A stretch of 64,000 nucleotides of DNA from Ahaetulla prasina (GCF_028640845.1 NC_080540.1:51442561-51506560), one strand, 5' to 3'; shown: positions 19,620 through 30,790, counted from the stretch's first letter. The notes: generated by a model not told the origin, from the letters alone. Program-made: numbers and translations.

Positions 19620-20022
19620 GCAGCCCTGTGTCTGCCACTGCTTGGCCAGCGCTTATCCAATACCAGTTGTGCCACTTCCATAAGATCTTTCCTTCCTACC
19701 TGTTGAAGAACATATTGGTGGGACTCCAGTTAAGTATATGCTTCCTATGGAGAAGATTTCATGACTAAGCCTTGGGATTTTTAATTTTATAAACTCCAGA
19801 TAATATATGATGGAGATGGACCCCTAACTGAAATGTTAAAAAGCTATAGCCAATCATAGCAACTCATACTGTGTTACAGCAATAATTGAATTGTTCAGCT
19901 GTAAGACCCATTCTTATAGCATTTTCCCACTATCATCTTTCTTTGCTTGTGTCTGACTGTATTTCTTTCCGCTGTGTGAGAAATGCTTGCAGATGTCTGC
20001 ATGTTCTATTTTTTTTTTTTAG

Positions 20023-20255
20023 GTGTAAGCTCAAGGCAGATTGCAGATAATCAGCAAAAGCAAGGAAATAGAAAGCCCCGAGGCAACAGGTCCGTTAAAT
20101 CCCATTAGAGTTTCATTTCGTGAAAACCTCTTGTGCAGGCAGATTTGAAACTTTTATTTCACAAGCGATTGAGAAATCACTTTTATTTTGGTTTGTTACA
20201 AGTGTACAATGTAGCTCTCAGTAAGTCAATAAAAGGGGGGTGGGATATTTATTCC
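20023..20255 (+). other. Candidate 3'-terminal exon or conserved noncoding element
   Basis: A strong acceptor-like signal (T-rich run then TTTTTTAG, AG at 20021-20022) is followed by a 27-codon open frame read from 20025 to a TAG at 20106-20108. The encoded peptide is basic and Gln/Asn/Arg-rich. AATAAA follows at 20228-20233, then a G/GT-rich stretch. That order is what a last coding exon would show. No upstream exon was recognised and the peptide matches no family I can name, so chance or a conserved noncoding element is equally possible. A donor-like CAG/GTATGT at 20360-20368 offers an alternative internal-exon reading. Confidence 0.25.
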
Positions 20256-21930
20256 TTTCATAACTAGAACTCTTGAATGAAATTCTCTGTCTGTTTCAAA
20301 GCATATTGATGATTTTTGGAAGACCATCCTTCAGGTCAAAAGAGATTATATCTCAGAAGCAGGTATGTATCTTGTTCTTCAGATTGTTTCACAGTTATTG
20401 TAAATAACTAAATAACTTAAGAAATGTGTATGGCACAGGCTGGGAACATTTATTTAAATAAGTGCATTCAACTTGACTGGCTGATTCCGTTTTTACTTGT
20501 ATTTGTATATATATCAATAAGGCGAGCTTGTTTATATGCAGTATTTTGCCATTTAATGTTTGATGTATTGTAAGATTAGGCTAAACTATTCTATATTTCC
20601 CTTAGTTTTTTTAACTAGGTTTTAAACCCTAAAATTTGAAACTGTACCTCAATAAACAATTTGTTCTACAACAATCAAGAATTGAAGCAAGGATGCTAGC
20701 TTTTATTAAGGTAGATGGCTGTTTTTGCAATTTATTCCTATATAAGAAGAAACTTTTGCTGTATGTAAGCATACAGTGGGTGAGATCAGCATTTACGGGA
20801 TGCTAACTGGGATGATAAATGAATCAAATCTCAGGTCTAAAACTTTTAGTTTATTATCTAGCTCACAAAAAATGAGCACATGGAGCCACAGTATTCTCAT
20901 TCAATAACTGATGTTGCTTTTTTGTTACAATACAATCCTTTCATGTGTTTGGTACATATAGCATACCAATTCTGTGGCCTTAAGGAACTTTGGTACAGCT
21001 CAACTATAGTTTTTTCCTTGTTTTTGTTTGATCACTATTTTAACAATTGCCTGCTATCTTCCTTCCTGCCTTGGCTTATATGCCATTCTGATCATTTTTA
21101 ATGTTACAGAAGGAACTCGGCCTTCTCTGGGTTGGCTGAATTGCTTGCTCCTTTATTTTCTCCGGATCATTTTGCAACAAAATTCTATGGGCTCAAGCAT
21201 AGGTCAGCTATGGCATAAGAAATAATCAGCAGTAATACCAGAAATCTATAATGTCCAGCAGATTTAGAAATCAAGCTGAATTCTCTATATATATTTGTTT
21301 ATTTACAAATTTACAAATTAAAAATATCAAATGAACAAATTATTGTTCATTCAAAAATATCAAATATCAAATTATACATTTATGGTAAATGCAATAAAAT
21401 ATGAAAAGATAAAAACAAAAAGCTAGAAAATAAAAAAGTAAATAATGAATAGCAAAAACGAATACATAATAAAAAAAAAAATAGAAGGGCATCAAGGAGG
21501 GAAAGGCTAAAGGACCAGCTTTGCAATTTATTTTAAGTAATTCATAGAGTCAAATAATTGAATTGAATCTTACAATCATCTAGTCCATCCTTCCACTCAA
21601 TGCAAAAATCCATTAAAACATCCCTAACAGTCACTATTGGAAAACCAGCATTTAGATGGAGTCATTATTATTATATGCAAACTATTTCACTGATTAACAG
21701 TGCTTAACTGCTTTATTTTCTTCCTGGATCTCTTAACTTCTTATAAAATCTCTTCCTGGTTACACCAGTCTGCCCCATTATATCTGGCCTAGTGGGCATA
21801 CTGTGGGTACCATCAACTAGGGACCTACATTCCATGGGACCCATGGGACCCTGCCTTATGGTGCATTCTTTCCCCCTAAAATTACATTTGTTCTATCACT
21901 TTTGATATTCTAGAAAGCCATGAAGACCTG
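20256..21930. other. No recognised feature
   Basis: Unique-looking AT-rich sequence with AT-rich tracts near 21290-21480. Frames at 20880-21225 have no recognisable domain. Confidence 0.4.
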
Positions 21931-21934
21931 GTTA

Positions 21935-22180
21935 TATTATCAGTCCTTGGGCTCCCAGAGAACAGGTGTTTAGATGGCTCCATTGCTGAAGTAGCCATTC
22001 TTATTGTAGTTTTGCCTACAGTTTGTGCATTTGCTTTTATAATTTTTTAATATGGATTTTTAATATTTTTTATCTATTGTTTTTATATCTGCTGTATATT
22101 TGCACAATTCAACTGTTGTGCACTGCCGAGAGTCACCTTTGGTGAGATGGATGGTGATATAAAAATGTTTAATAAATTTC
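21935..22180 (+). mobile_element. Old L2/CR1-group LINE 3' end
   Basis: GTGCACTGCCGAGAGTCACC, TTTGGTGAGATGGATGGTGA and TATAAAAATGTTTAATAAAT form a LINE terminus like those at 29470-29545 and 54440-54485. The coding part upstream is unrecognisable. Confidence 0.55.
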
Positions 22181-22527
22181 TTGCTATTGGTCCCTGTCCA
22201 TCTCCTAATTTCCACAGAAATTGATTTTTTGCACTTTTTTTTTTTGCACATGACAGCTTTCTAGGTAATTTTAAACTTCTGTCATATCTCTCTTTAATTT
22301 TCTGTTTTTAATTCAAAAGGTGTTTGGCTCCTTTGATTGATCCTCAGGTTCTTTAATATTTTCTGTTTGAATCCACTCCATTTCTTCATACTTTGTTAAA
22401 TTGTAATGTCACAAAGGGTCCCATCATTAATTTGTTGTAGTTTGTGTACAGTGCCTCTATTGTTCAGTTGTCCAACCAATTGCAAGTGTACTTGTACTTG
22501 CAAGTACCATTTATCTTGACTACAAGG

Positions 22528-22796
22528 TAGAGGTGAAATGCTCCTGGTTCAGACTGGTTCGGCTGAACCAGTAGCGATGGCAGCTGGTGATTCGGAGAAC
22601 CAGTAGCAATGGGGGTGCGAGGCTCCGCCCACCCACCTGGTCGTCATTGTTTTTTACCCTCTGTTTTTTGCCCTCTGCGCATGTGCAGAATGGTTTGTGC
22701 ATGCGCAGAGGGTCCAAGCGTGCATGTGACGCATGTGCATGCGCACAGGGCATGCACTTCTGAACCTGTTGGGAAGGTAAGTAGATTTCACCCCTG
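22528..22796. mobile_element. hAT MITE with 8-bp TSD CTACAAGG
   Basis: Ends TAGAGGTGAAATGCT and AGTAGATTTCACCCCTG, flanked by identical CTACAAGG at 22520-22527 and 22797-22804. The interior has GTGCATGCGCAGAGGGTCC and a GGCTCCGCCCACCCACCTGG block. It is the same family as 29067-29320, in the opposite orientation. Confidence 0.9.
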
Positions 22797-23262
22797 CTAC
22801 AAGGCTATCATGAGAGATGTTGTCTAATGCTTTGTGAGATCAAGCCACACCATATTTATAGCTCTCTGTCACAAAAAAGGATTAACATGCTCTGGAGAGA
22901 TACAGAAATAGTAGCATTCCTTTCCAAATGTGTGCAGGCTTACTGCTTCATAAGTTAATATAGAAACTTGACCAGTGCATACATAAACAAAGTGATCTGT
23001 ACTTTCTCAGATCATCTTTCTTTTGAATTTTGGCACAAAGTTTGCTCTTTCCCAATCTTCTGCGTCTTTGTGAGTTTTGCAGTTTTCCAAGGTAAGACCC
23101 AGTAATTCTGGGTTCACTTCAACTTGCTTCTTGAGCATCATGTGAAATAATTTGCCTGGCCCTTCAGATTTGAATGCATTGAAGGTAGCAAATCTTGAGT
23201 TATGTCCTGTAGGAGATGACCAGGCTGAGCCCAAGAGAGCAATCAAATGCATCATTAGTCAT
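22797..23262 (-). pseudogene. CR1-type LINE reverse-transcriptase fragment
   Basis: On the minus strand 23255-23007 reads as a decayed RT N-terminal block: a PGKLFHMMLKKQVEVNPELL stretch, then DAEDWERANFVPKFKRK, where CR1-type enzymes have a conserved EDW..ANV.PIFKKG segment. Further on, near 22820-22850, HKALDNIS stands where KAFDTVSH-type residues are expected. The ATG at 23255 is not a real start. The ORF is 5' and 3' truncated and broken by a hAT MITE at its 3' side. Confidence 0.6.
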
Positions 23263-23442
23263 GAGTCCCTTTGCTACCACAAGATATCTAAGTCCAGCCC
23301 ACCTAGAATTCCTTTCTATTCTTAGCACCCACTAATTTTCCTTGACCGTTAGTAGTTCAGATTCTTGTAGAATGCTTAAGCTTGAAATAAATCTTTATAC
23401 TCATTTGAACTGCCTGGATTTCCTGATTTCCCCTGATGCTAG

Positions 23443-23607
23443 GGGTGGACGCTACTTATCTTTACTACCGGTTTGCAATGGGATCACAAACTTCTGCACA
23501 TGCACAGATCGTCTATAATGACATCCAGATGGGTGGGTGGAGCCTCGCCACGGTTTTACTACCAGTTCACAAGAACCGGACCGAACCGAGAGCAATCCAC
23601 CACTGGT
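23443..23607. mobile_element. Short hAT-type MITE
   Basis: Starts AGGGGTGGACGCTAC and ends GAGCAATCCACCACTGG. The interior has CTACCGGTTTGCAATGGG, GGGTGGGTGGAGCCTCGCC and CTACCAGTTCACAAGAACCG, motifs shared with the other MITEs. I could not identify an exact 8-bp duplication. Confidence 0.6.
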
Positions 23608-24360
23608 CCCACCCCTCCTTTTCTTTGACATATTGGAAAATGTTCCTCCCTTTTTATAGGTGTAATAAACCACAGTGCTTCATTTATAAATCATAAAATC
23701 AGATATAGCTTGAAATCTGAACACTTTTCTTATTTGTTGCAAAGCAAATGAAAGATAAGCACATACACATTTTTAAAATATATTTGCAGCAGAGCTGTGT
23801 TATCCTTTTATTAAACACACCTAAAAATGTCATGAATTTATCATAGTTTGGTAACTTGCTGAATTTCTTGGTCCCCCTGGCCCTGACTGGGAATATATCC
23901 TTTATTTCTATTTTTTACTCTCCCTATCTCTAGTTTTTTTTTAAACTAATATGAAAAGTAGCTACAGAATCCAAGTGAAAGAGAATGATTTCTTATTCTT
24001 GCCTTATTAGTTTGACTCCACACTGGGTTAGTTGAAAGATTAAGTGTGTAATGCAAGACCTGTTTTCAAATGGGTTCAGATACTTATAACCATCATTGCT
24101 AAATCACTTTTGACAGTTTTCCAGTCGCCTCCATTAATAAACACCATACTGAACTGAGTTCTACAGTCTTCAGGCAAAAAAGAACTATCACCTAGCATAC
24201 TAATATATACCCAACAAAACTGGTCAGTCATCTAACGCTGATGTCTCATAAAGTTACTGATGAACAGAATGGCTGTGATCATATATGTTTATCTACCAGC
24301 AAAGGATAGAGCAATTAGTAAACAGAAAAATAAAGTTTAATCAAAGCACTGTGAGATTTT
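23608..24360. other. No recognised feature
   Basis: Unique-looking AT-rich sequence without family or coding signal. Confidence 0.4.
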
Positions 24361-24627
24361 TTTTTTTATTTACATTTATATCCCGCCCTTCTCCAAAGAC
24401 TTAGGGCGGCTTACATTGTGTAAGGCAATAGTCTCATTCTATTTGTATATTTATATACAAAGTCAACTTATTGCCCCCCCAACAATCTGGGTCCTCATTT
24501 TACCTACCTTATAAAGGATGGAAGGCTGAGTCAACCTTAGACCTGGTGGGACTTGAACCTGCAGTAATTGCAGGCAGCTGTGTTTAATAACAGGCTATCT
24601 TACAGCCTGAGCCACACCGTGGCCCTT
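24361..24627 (-). mobile_element. Full-length SINE with L2-type tail
   Basis: On the minus strand: a tRNA-like head ending near 24626 (GGCCACGGTGTGGCTCAGGC), a box-B region (GCAGGTTCAAGTCCCACC), CTTCCATCCTTTATAAGG, and the terminus CCCTAAGTCTTTGGAGAAGG with a TATAAATG end. It matches 33966-34243 along its length. Confidence 0.8.
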
Positions 24628-24629
24628 TG

Positions 24630-25392
24630 CAATTTTAAAGTTGTATGTATGAATACTGTGCATATCTTTCAGAAAAGTTGTGTTTTGAAACATGCAGGCA
24701 TGTGTAGAAATACCTGTTTGTGAATATTTAAAGCAAATCTTACTTTTTTTTCTAGACTAGTTGTTTCATCTTAGTTGTCTCTGCCTGCACTTGTTTTGCC
24801 AAGTGTCAGGTGGCCGGCAATTGGTTCTTTTGCATCCAGAAACAATGAAGACACCCGTGAACAAAGAAATTTTAAGCTTTATTATTATTCCAAGCAAACA
24901 AATTTAAAAGCGAGACATGAAAAGCATACATACTAAGTAAGATGATACCCAAATCTCTTACAAGCTGTTAGGAATGACACAGAGTTACATCACGGTCAGC
25001 CCATTTCTACAATACCCAGCACTAAGTTCTGTGAAGAAGCTCCCAGCTTTAAGGGCAAAAGTTCTGGATTTTATTAAAACCTGGCACTATGACTTCTGTG
25101 CTCATGAGACTGCAAAACTGACTTTGACCAAATTGTCCATGACTCTGGGATGGGAATTGAAAGTCTAAGACTTTTACAGATAAGAAAGTTTTTTTGGTGA
25201 AGATTCTCTCTCCCTTTTCTTTATTCAGCAAGCAAGAGTGAAAAAAAAAAGCTTGTTAGCTCAGAATGAGCTCTAAACTTTTAGACTTTTTTTTTAATAT
25301 GAAGGAGAAATCAAAACATATCATGCCTCCACATGCAATGATCTTCTGCATTGCCACAACATCCTCTTCACTTCAGATTTGTACAACTCTGT
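24630..25392. other. Mostly unrecognised; possible LTR-like end
   Basis: On the minus strand near 24807-24890 AATAAAGCTTAAAATTTC is followed about 70 bases later by GGCCACCTGACA. This could be the 3' end of an LTR. I could not find a matching start or target duplication. The rest shows nothing recognisable. Confidence 0.25.
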
Positions 25393-25400
25393 ATATGCCC

Positions 25401-25619
25401 CAGGGGTGAAATCCATTTTTTTTTTACTACCGGTCCTATGGGAATGGCCTGGTGGGTGTGGCTTGGTGGGCATAGCTTGGTGGACATGGCAGGGGAAGAA
25501 TACTGCAAAATCTCCATTCCCACCCCACTCTGGGACCAGCCAGAGATGGTATTTGCTGGTTCTCTGATTTCCGCTACCAGTTCACCAGAACCTGTCAGAA
25601 CCTGCTGGATTTCACCCCG
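25401..25619. mobile_element. hAT MITE with near-perfect TSD
   Basis: Starts CAGGGGTGAAATCCA and ends CTGGATTTCACCCCG. Flanks ATATGCCC (25393-25400) and ATATGACC (25620-25627) agree at 7 of 8 bases. The interior matches 43201-43435 (CACCCCACTCTGGGACCAGC). Confidence 0.85.
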
Positions 25620-26062
25620 ATATGACCCCATGCTTACACACATTCCACATAGGGATGAAATATATAGCAACATCCTGAAGCTAGGCTGCATCTTTTTTCC
25701 CCCCTTGTCTGTTTACATCTCCAAAGTAACAAAGGTGGGATTAAAAAAAATCTTAAAAAATAAGTAATTAAAATTTGTTGCATATCTTTCTAAACATATT
25801 GATTGCTGTGAGGAGTTAAACTGGGGTCTGAACATCTGTTGATGTGTTCTTGCAAAGTGTTCATTGTAAATGCATTCAGTTGGCTAACTCACCCAACACC
25901 ATTCCCTAGGTTGTATATATGGGGAAAAAATTAGAAACAACAACCCATGAATGACTGTAAATTTGTGTTTGACGCTGTATAGAGTCACAGGGGTGCGGTG
26001 GTTAGAATGCAGTACTGCAGGCTATTTCTGCCGACTGCCGGCTACTTGAAATTTGGCAGATC

Positions 26063-26338
26063 CTAGGAATAATTATGGATTGTACAGCTATAGAGACTAA
26101 ATTAATTTTGAACTTAATAACAGCCGCAAGGCTTTTGATTGCTCAATATTGGAAGAAAGAAGAATTACCTACAATTGAAGAATGGACACTCAAAGTATCA
26201 AATTTGGCAGAAATGGCAAAAATTTCTGCTTACTTGAAAGACTATACACAAGAAAAATATATTTTAGAATGGAAAATGTGGATTGATTATATTCAAAATA
26301 AGTATCAGATAAAAAAATATCGAATAGCATATGAGTAA
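26063..26338 (+). pseudogene. L1 ORF2 C-terminal fragment
   Basis: It is open in frame from the first inserted base (LGIIMDCTAIETK...) to a TAA at 26336-26338, about 91 codons. ITAARLLIAQYWKKEELPTI is the conserved L1 ORF2 C-terminal segment just after the zinc-knuckle region. A decayed counterpart (ISAVRLLFAQKWK) is at 61600-62330 on the minus strand. The endonuclease and reverse transcriptase are absent, so it cannot act. The annotated ATG at 26075 is an internal methionine. Confidence 0.85.
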
Positions 26339-26918
26339 ATTTAGGAAATATTTTGTATTAGATTTATTTCTGAAGGAGAGGGGAATTGAGAGTGTGATTA
26401 TGTGTGGAGTGACTAGAGATTATAATTTAGGAATTATTTTGGATTATGATTGTTAGTTTTGATACCCTGCATTTTGTTCTGGGAAGTCGGGTTCGGGGGT
26501 GGGGGGGTACGGGGGAGGGGAATTGGGGGGTTGAGCAATGTCAATGGAGTGATGGTTAATGTACAGGGATTATTGAAGATGTATAAATATAATTAAAGTA
26601 GGGTCAGGTCTGCCCAGTTACCATTTTAGAACAGTGGGGAGGGAGAAAAGAGGAGAGAGTAGGAGATAGGAAAGAGGAGAAGAGGAAGGAAGAGGGGTAG
26701 AAGAGGGAGAAGGAAGGTGTAGGGTGGAGGGAGGAGGGAGGAGAGGATATAGATAAGAGAAAGAGAGGAAGGTCTGGAAAGTAGAAGAAGGTAGAAGAGG
26801 GAAGAGTGTTAGAAAGGGGGGTGGTGACTAGGCAAGCCCGACTAATTGTATATAACTGTACATTGGATGAGCTGTTTGATATGATTGTAAAAATAAAACT
26901 TTTTTATGAAAAAAAAAA
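26063..26918 (+). mobile_element. 5'-truncated L1 with 15-bp TSD and poly-A
   Basis: The insert lies between two identical copies of GAAATTTGGCAGATC (26048-26062 and 26919-26933). It ends AAATAAAACTTTTTTATG plus an A-run. It carries the last part of ORF2 (26063-26338) and a 580-base 3' UTR. The UTR has a G-rich stretch near 26490-26530 and a long purine-rich stretch near 26630-26815, both common in L1 3' UTRs. Perfect duplications and an open ORF end show it is the youngest datable insertion in the window. Confidence 0.92.
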
Positions 26919-27233
26919 GAAATTTGGCAGATCGAATCTCACCAGGCTCAACTCAGCCTTCCATCCTTCCAAGGTCGGTAAAACGAGGACCCAGATTGTT
27001 GGGGGCAATAGGCTGACTTTGTAAACTGCTTACAGAGGGCTGTAAAAAGCACTGTGAAGTGGTATAAAAGTCTAAGTGCTATTGCTATTACTAGAACAGG
27101 GTACACCAATTGATGTGGTGAACCAGGGATGAACCACAAATATTTTATCTGCATCAATGACTCCGTATCAAAATTTAACTCGGATATGAAAAAGCTGCTT
27201 ATATTTTCCTTCAAAAGAAAAATTATGTATATC

Positions 27234-28332
27234 TCAACATCTACATGAAGCCGCTGGGTGAGGTCATTAGTGGTTTCGGGGTGAGTTACCATCTGTACAC
27301 TGACGATACGCAGCTGTACTTCTCCACCCCAGACCACCCCAACGAAGCTGTCGAAGTGCTATCCCGGTGTCTGGAAGCTGTACGGGTCTGGATGGGGAGA
27401 GACAGACTCAAGCTCAATCCCTCCAAGACGGATTGGCTGTGGATGCCGGCACCCCGGTACAGTCAGCTGCAGCCGCAGCTGGCTGTGGGGGGGTGAGTTA
27501 TTGGCCCCAATGGAAAGGGTGCGCAACTTGGGTGTCCTCTTGGATGGGTGGCTGTCGTTTGACGATCATTTGGCGGCCGTCTCCAAGAGGGCTTTTTACC
27601 AAGTACGCATGGTTCACCAGTTGCGCCCCTTCCTTGACCGGGATGCCTTATGCACGGTCACTCATGCTCCTGTCACTTCCCGTTTGGATTATTGCAATGC
27701 TCTCTACATGGGGCTGCCCTTGAAGTGCACCCGGAGGCTGCAGCTAGTCCAGAATGCAGCTGCGCGGGTAATAGTGTAACACCAATCCTGCGCAGTTTGC
27801 ACTGGCTTCCTGTGGTCTTTCGGGTGTGCTTTAAGATTCTGGTTACCACCTTTAAAGCGCTCCATGGCTTAGGGCTCGGGTACTTACGGGACCGCCTGCT
27901 GTTACCCTATGCCTCCCACCGACCCGTACGCTCACACAGAGAGGACCTTCTCAGGGTGCCGTCCGCCAAACAATGTCGGCTGGCGGCCCCCAGGGGTAGG
28001 GCCTTCTCTGTTGGCGCTCCTACGCTTTGGAATGAACTTCCCCCTGGTTTACGTCAAGTGCCTGATTTTCGGACTTTTCGCCGTGAGCTGAAAACGCACC
28101 TATTTATTCAAGCGGGACTGGCTTAGAAGTTTTACTAAATTTTAACTGGGGCTATTTATATTTTAGGATTTTAAACTGTTTTAAATTTGGCCATCTTGTA
28201 ATATGTTTTGTTTTAGTCTTGTTTTAAAGTGTATATTGTGTATTTTTATTTGGCTGTACACTGCCCTGAGTCCTTCGGGAGAAGAGCGGTATAAAAATAA
28301 AATCAAATCAAATAAAAATAAATAAAATAAAT
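27234..28332 (+). mobile_element. L2-type LINE, 5'-truncated, 1.1 kb
   Basis: Begins inside the RT domain (NIYMKPLGE at 27236) and ends with CTGAGTCCTTCGGGAGAAG, GCGGTATAAAAATAAAATC and an AAATAAAT tail. It is the same family as 13204-15060, on the opposite strand, and overlaps it over the shared 1.1 kb. It is less than 150 bases downstream of the L1-split SINE. Confidence 0.88.
27236..28126 (+). pseudogene. Broken L2 ORF2 with YTDD at the active site
   Basis: Three overlapping frames give one degenerate RT C-terminal half. The first (27236-27496) has YTDD at 27296-27307 where LINE reverse transcriptases have YADD or FADD. The next runs from 27501 to 27779 (GVLLDGWLSF, LDYCNALYMGLPL). The last runs from 27782 to the stop at 28126 (LHWLPVVFRV, AFSVGAPTLWNELPPGLRQV). 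Frameshifts lie in the G-run near 27487-27493 and near 27775. It cannot produce an active enzyme. Confidence 0.88.
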
Positions 28333-28339
28333 CTCCTTT

Positions 28340-28775
28340 ATTATAGCTGACATTATTTTCTGCATATTGGTTCAGCCTGTACGATGTTCCATGATTTTAT
28401 GAACAAATGCAGGTGAAATAATATAGACTTCCAGCTTCCAACCTTCATTGATTTTTTTCTTCCTTTGGCCTTGCCTTATCCAGTCTATCTCACATAATAA
28501 TTCTTGTTCTAATCATACATGAACCTATAAAATAAAAATACCCCAAGCTAAATATAGAGATAGCGCTCGGTTGTTGTTGTTGTTGTTTCCTTTGGCTTAA
28601 TATATACTTGTAACACCCTTGCTGGGAATTCTGAAAGATGTAATGCAATGTAGCTAGAGGGCATCAGATTGGGTAAAGACTGTCTTAAGACCGGAGTAAT
28701 CTTCAAGAAGACAGAAATTGTTCACAATGTTCTTAAGTATTAGAATTAGTAACTATTATATTCTCAAAAAGTCAT
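28340..28775. other. No recognised feature
   Basis: AT-rich unique-looking sequence with a short (GTT)n near 28572. Confidence 0.4.
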
Positions 28776-29545
28776 AATTTGGATCTGGTGACCCTTCTTT
28801 TGGTCATTCACACCCAGGTCATTTTCAGTATGGACAATTGCAATGTGTTCTACATGGGGCTATTTTTTGAAGAGTATTCAGAAGCTACAGCTGGTGCAGA
28901 ATTTGGCCATCTGAGCAATTTTGCATATCCCAAAAAGGTGCATGTTGTTGCAGGAGTTGCTTTGCGTGATGGTTTGCTTCTAGATCCAATCCAAAATATT
29001 GGTTAAACTTTTAAATCCCTGTATGGCATGGGGACACATTACTCAAGGAACCATGTCACCCCCATCCAGGGGTGAAATCTACTTACCTTCCCTACCCGTT
29101 CGGAAGTGCGTGCACACATCACGTGTGATTTTGGACCCTCTGTGCATGCGCAAAGCCTTGTGCACATGCTCAGAAGGTCAAAAACAGTTACTTTCTGGTT
29201 TTTATGACATCTGGGTAGGTGGGTGGGGCTTCGAGCTATCGCCACTACCGATTCTCTGAACCACCTGTCACTGCTACTTGTTCGTCTGCACTGGTGTGAA
29301 CCGGTAGCATTTCACCCCTGCCCCCATCCCATGTCCTGTTCTGTCAGGTCAGGCAAGAAAGATATGTTGCAGTTAATAATATCCTTCTTCCCTATTGCCT
29401 CCATTCTTTGGAATACTCTCTCCCTGGAGGCAAGATGGTTCAATTTTATATGGCTTTTATGCTTTTATCTGTTAACTGCGCAGAGTCATTCTGTCACTGA
29501 GATGGGCAGTGTCTAAATTTGATTAATTAATAAATAGATAATAAC
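28776..29545 (+). mobile_element. Old L2-type LINE split by a MITE
   Basis: MDNCNVFYMGLFFEE (from about 28830) is a decayed form of the L2 segment LDYCNALYMGLPLK. The 3' terminus at 29470-29545 (GCGCAGAGTCATTCTGTCAC, GAGATGGGCAGTG, TTAATAAAT) closes the element. The MITE at 29067-29320 interrupts it. Confidence 0.65.
29067..29320. mobile_element. hAT MITE with 8-bp TSD CCCCCATC
   Basis: Ends CAGGGGTGAAATCTACTTAC and CGGTAGCATTTCACCCCTG, flanked by identical CCCCCATC at 29059-29066 and 29321-29328. The interior CTCTGTGCATGCGCAAAGCC and GGGTGGGTGGGGCTTCG place it with 22528 and 40582. Confidence 0.92.
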
Positions 29546-30480
29546 CTTTCACTTTGAAATGTTTGCATTGCTAATGTAACATCAGTTATAAATAATAGAA
29601 TGGGCAAAGCAAACTGAGAAAGAGAGAATGTAATTATATGGACAGCTTTGTTTGACAAATATAATATCAATGTGGCAGAAGTGTCGCTCTTTTTTTACCA
29701 TGAATCATTATATCATTTGTTGCATTATTCATTAATTACTGAAGTGCTCTGCCAAAAAAGCACCTTATTACCATGTTCTTTGCTACGTGTTCTTTTAAAT
29801 GCCAACAGAATCTTGGACAATGATGATGATGATGGTATTTAAAGAATATCATATAACATAAGATAGATTTCTCTAAAATCTCTAAAATCTAATAAAAACG
29901 TGCCTTTAATGCAGTAAGCTATATTTAAAAATCCATCAGCATGTTAATTCAAAGTGATTTTCTCATTGTAATATAGTTCCTAAACTCTTTATCAGAGTTA
30001 TAGTAAATTTCATAATTTATTAAGTTGTAGCTTATATCAATTATTGGTCTAGGAAAAAACTCTTTCTTAGCAGCAAATGTTACAAAACAAAATGAGAATA
30101 TTTGAAAGTCATATTCAGCCCATGATAAATGAATTACACTAACTAAAGAGTTATGGCAAAGATATTTTAATTGTTTATTATTTTATTTTCTATGAAGATG
30201 GCTGCATTATACTGTATCACATTAGCCATTTTGATAGTTGAACAATTCAAAGCTATGCAACAAACATTATAGACATATAAATAAATGATGGATATTAAAT
30301 TCTCTTTGTATCTTTTCCAAAAAGCTATGAGATGGGCAAAGCTATTAACTGGGCAAAGCTATTAACTGGGCAAAGCTATTCTGAATCATGCATTGACCAG
30401 GCAGAAAGAGTTTAAGTAATGATAAATGGTTATTGTATCTTTGACCTCTTCCATTTCTGCATTAATCTGCCTGGAAGAAG
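29546..30480. other. Unique sequence with a small minisatellite
   Basis: At 30333-30380 an 18-base unit (GGGCAAAGCTATTAACT) is repeated about 2.5 times. Otherwise nothing recognised. Confidence 0.45.
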
Positions 30481-30790
30481 ACATGGTGGTGCAGTAGCTT
30501 AATGAGGCTGGAACTGCCAGCCAGAAATGGTCAGCACTCTAACAGTTCGAGCCTGACTGTATGAGATGGAGTGAGCTCCTGTCATTCGATCATCAGTTCA
30601 GCCAGCAGTTTGAAAGCATGCATTGTGAGTAGATAAATAGATACCACTTCACTGGAGAAAACCTAGCTGTGTTCATGTGTGTAGAGGAAAGAAGCCACAC
30701 TGGACCTGGCTGATGAGAGGTGGGGCAAGGTGCAACTGGCAGAGGAACCTGGAAGAGCCAGCAACCCGAGCACCATTAGTCAGCTGGTAT
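30481..30790 (+). mobile_element. Decayed Sauria-type SINE
   Basis: The tRNA-like head GGTGGTGCAGTAGCTTAATG, the box-B region AACAGTTCGAGCCTGACTG, GTGAGCTCCTGTCATTCG, CAGCCAGCAGTTTGAAAGC and ATGCATTGTGAGTAGATAAA follow the order of the Sauria SINE body at 58334-58686. The BovB-like tail is not recognisable. Confidence 0.55.

Larger units (their letters stand above)
25988..27095 (+). mobile_element. tRNA-derived SINE interrupted by an L1
   Basis: The head is at 25988-26062 (GCGGTGGTTAGAATGCAG, TACTGCAGGCTATTTCTGCC). The body and tail are at 26919-27095 (GGACCCAGATTGTTGGGGGC, CACTGTGAAGTGGTATAAAA, GTGCTATTGCTATT). The two halves join perfectly when the L1 and one 15-base duplication are removed. 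Confidence 0.9.

Noticed and set aside
24807..24890. LTR end on the minus strand
   Set aside because: AATAAA and a TG/CA-like end are present, but no opposite end or target duplication was found, so it is kept only as a note.
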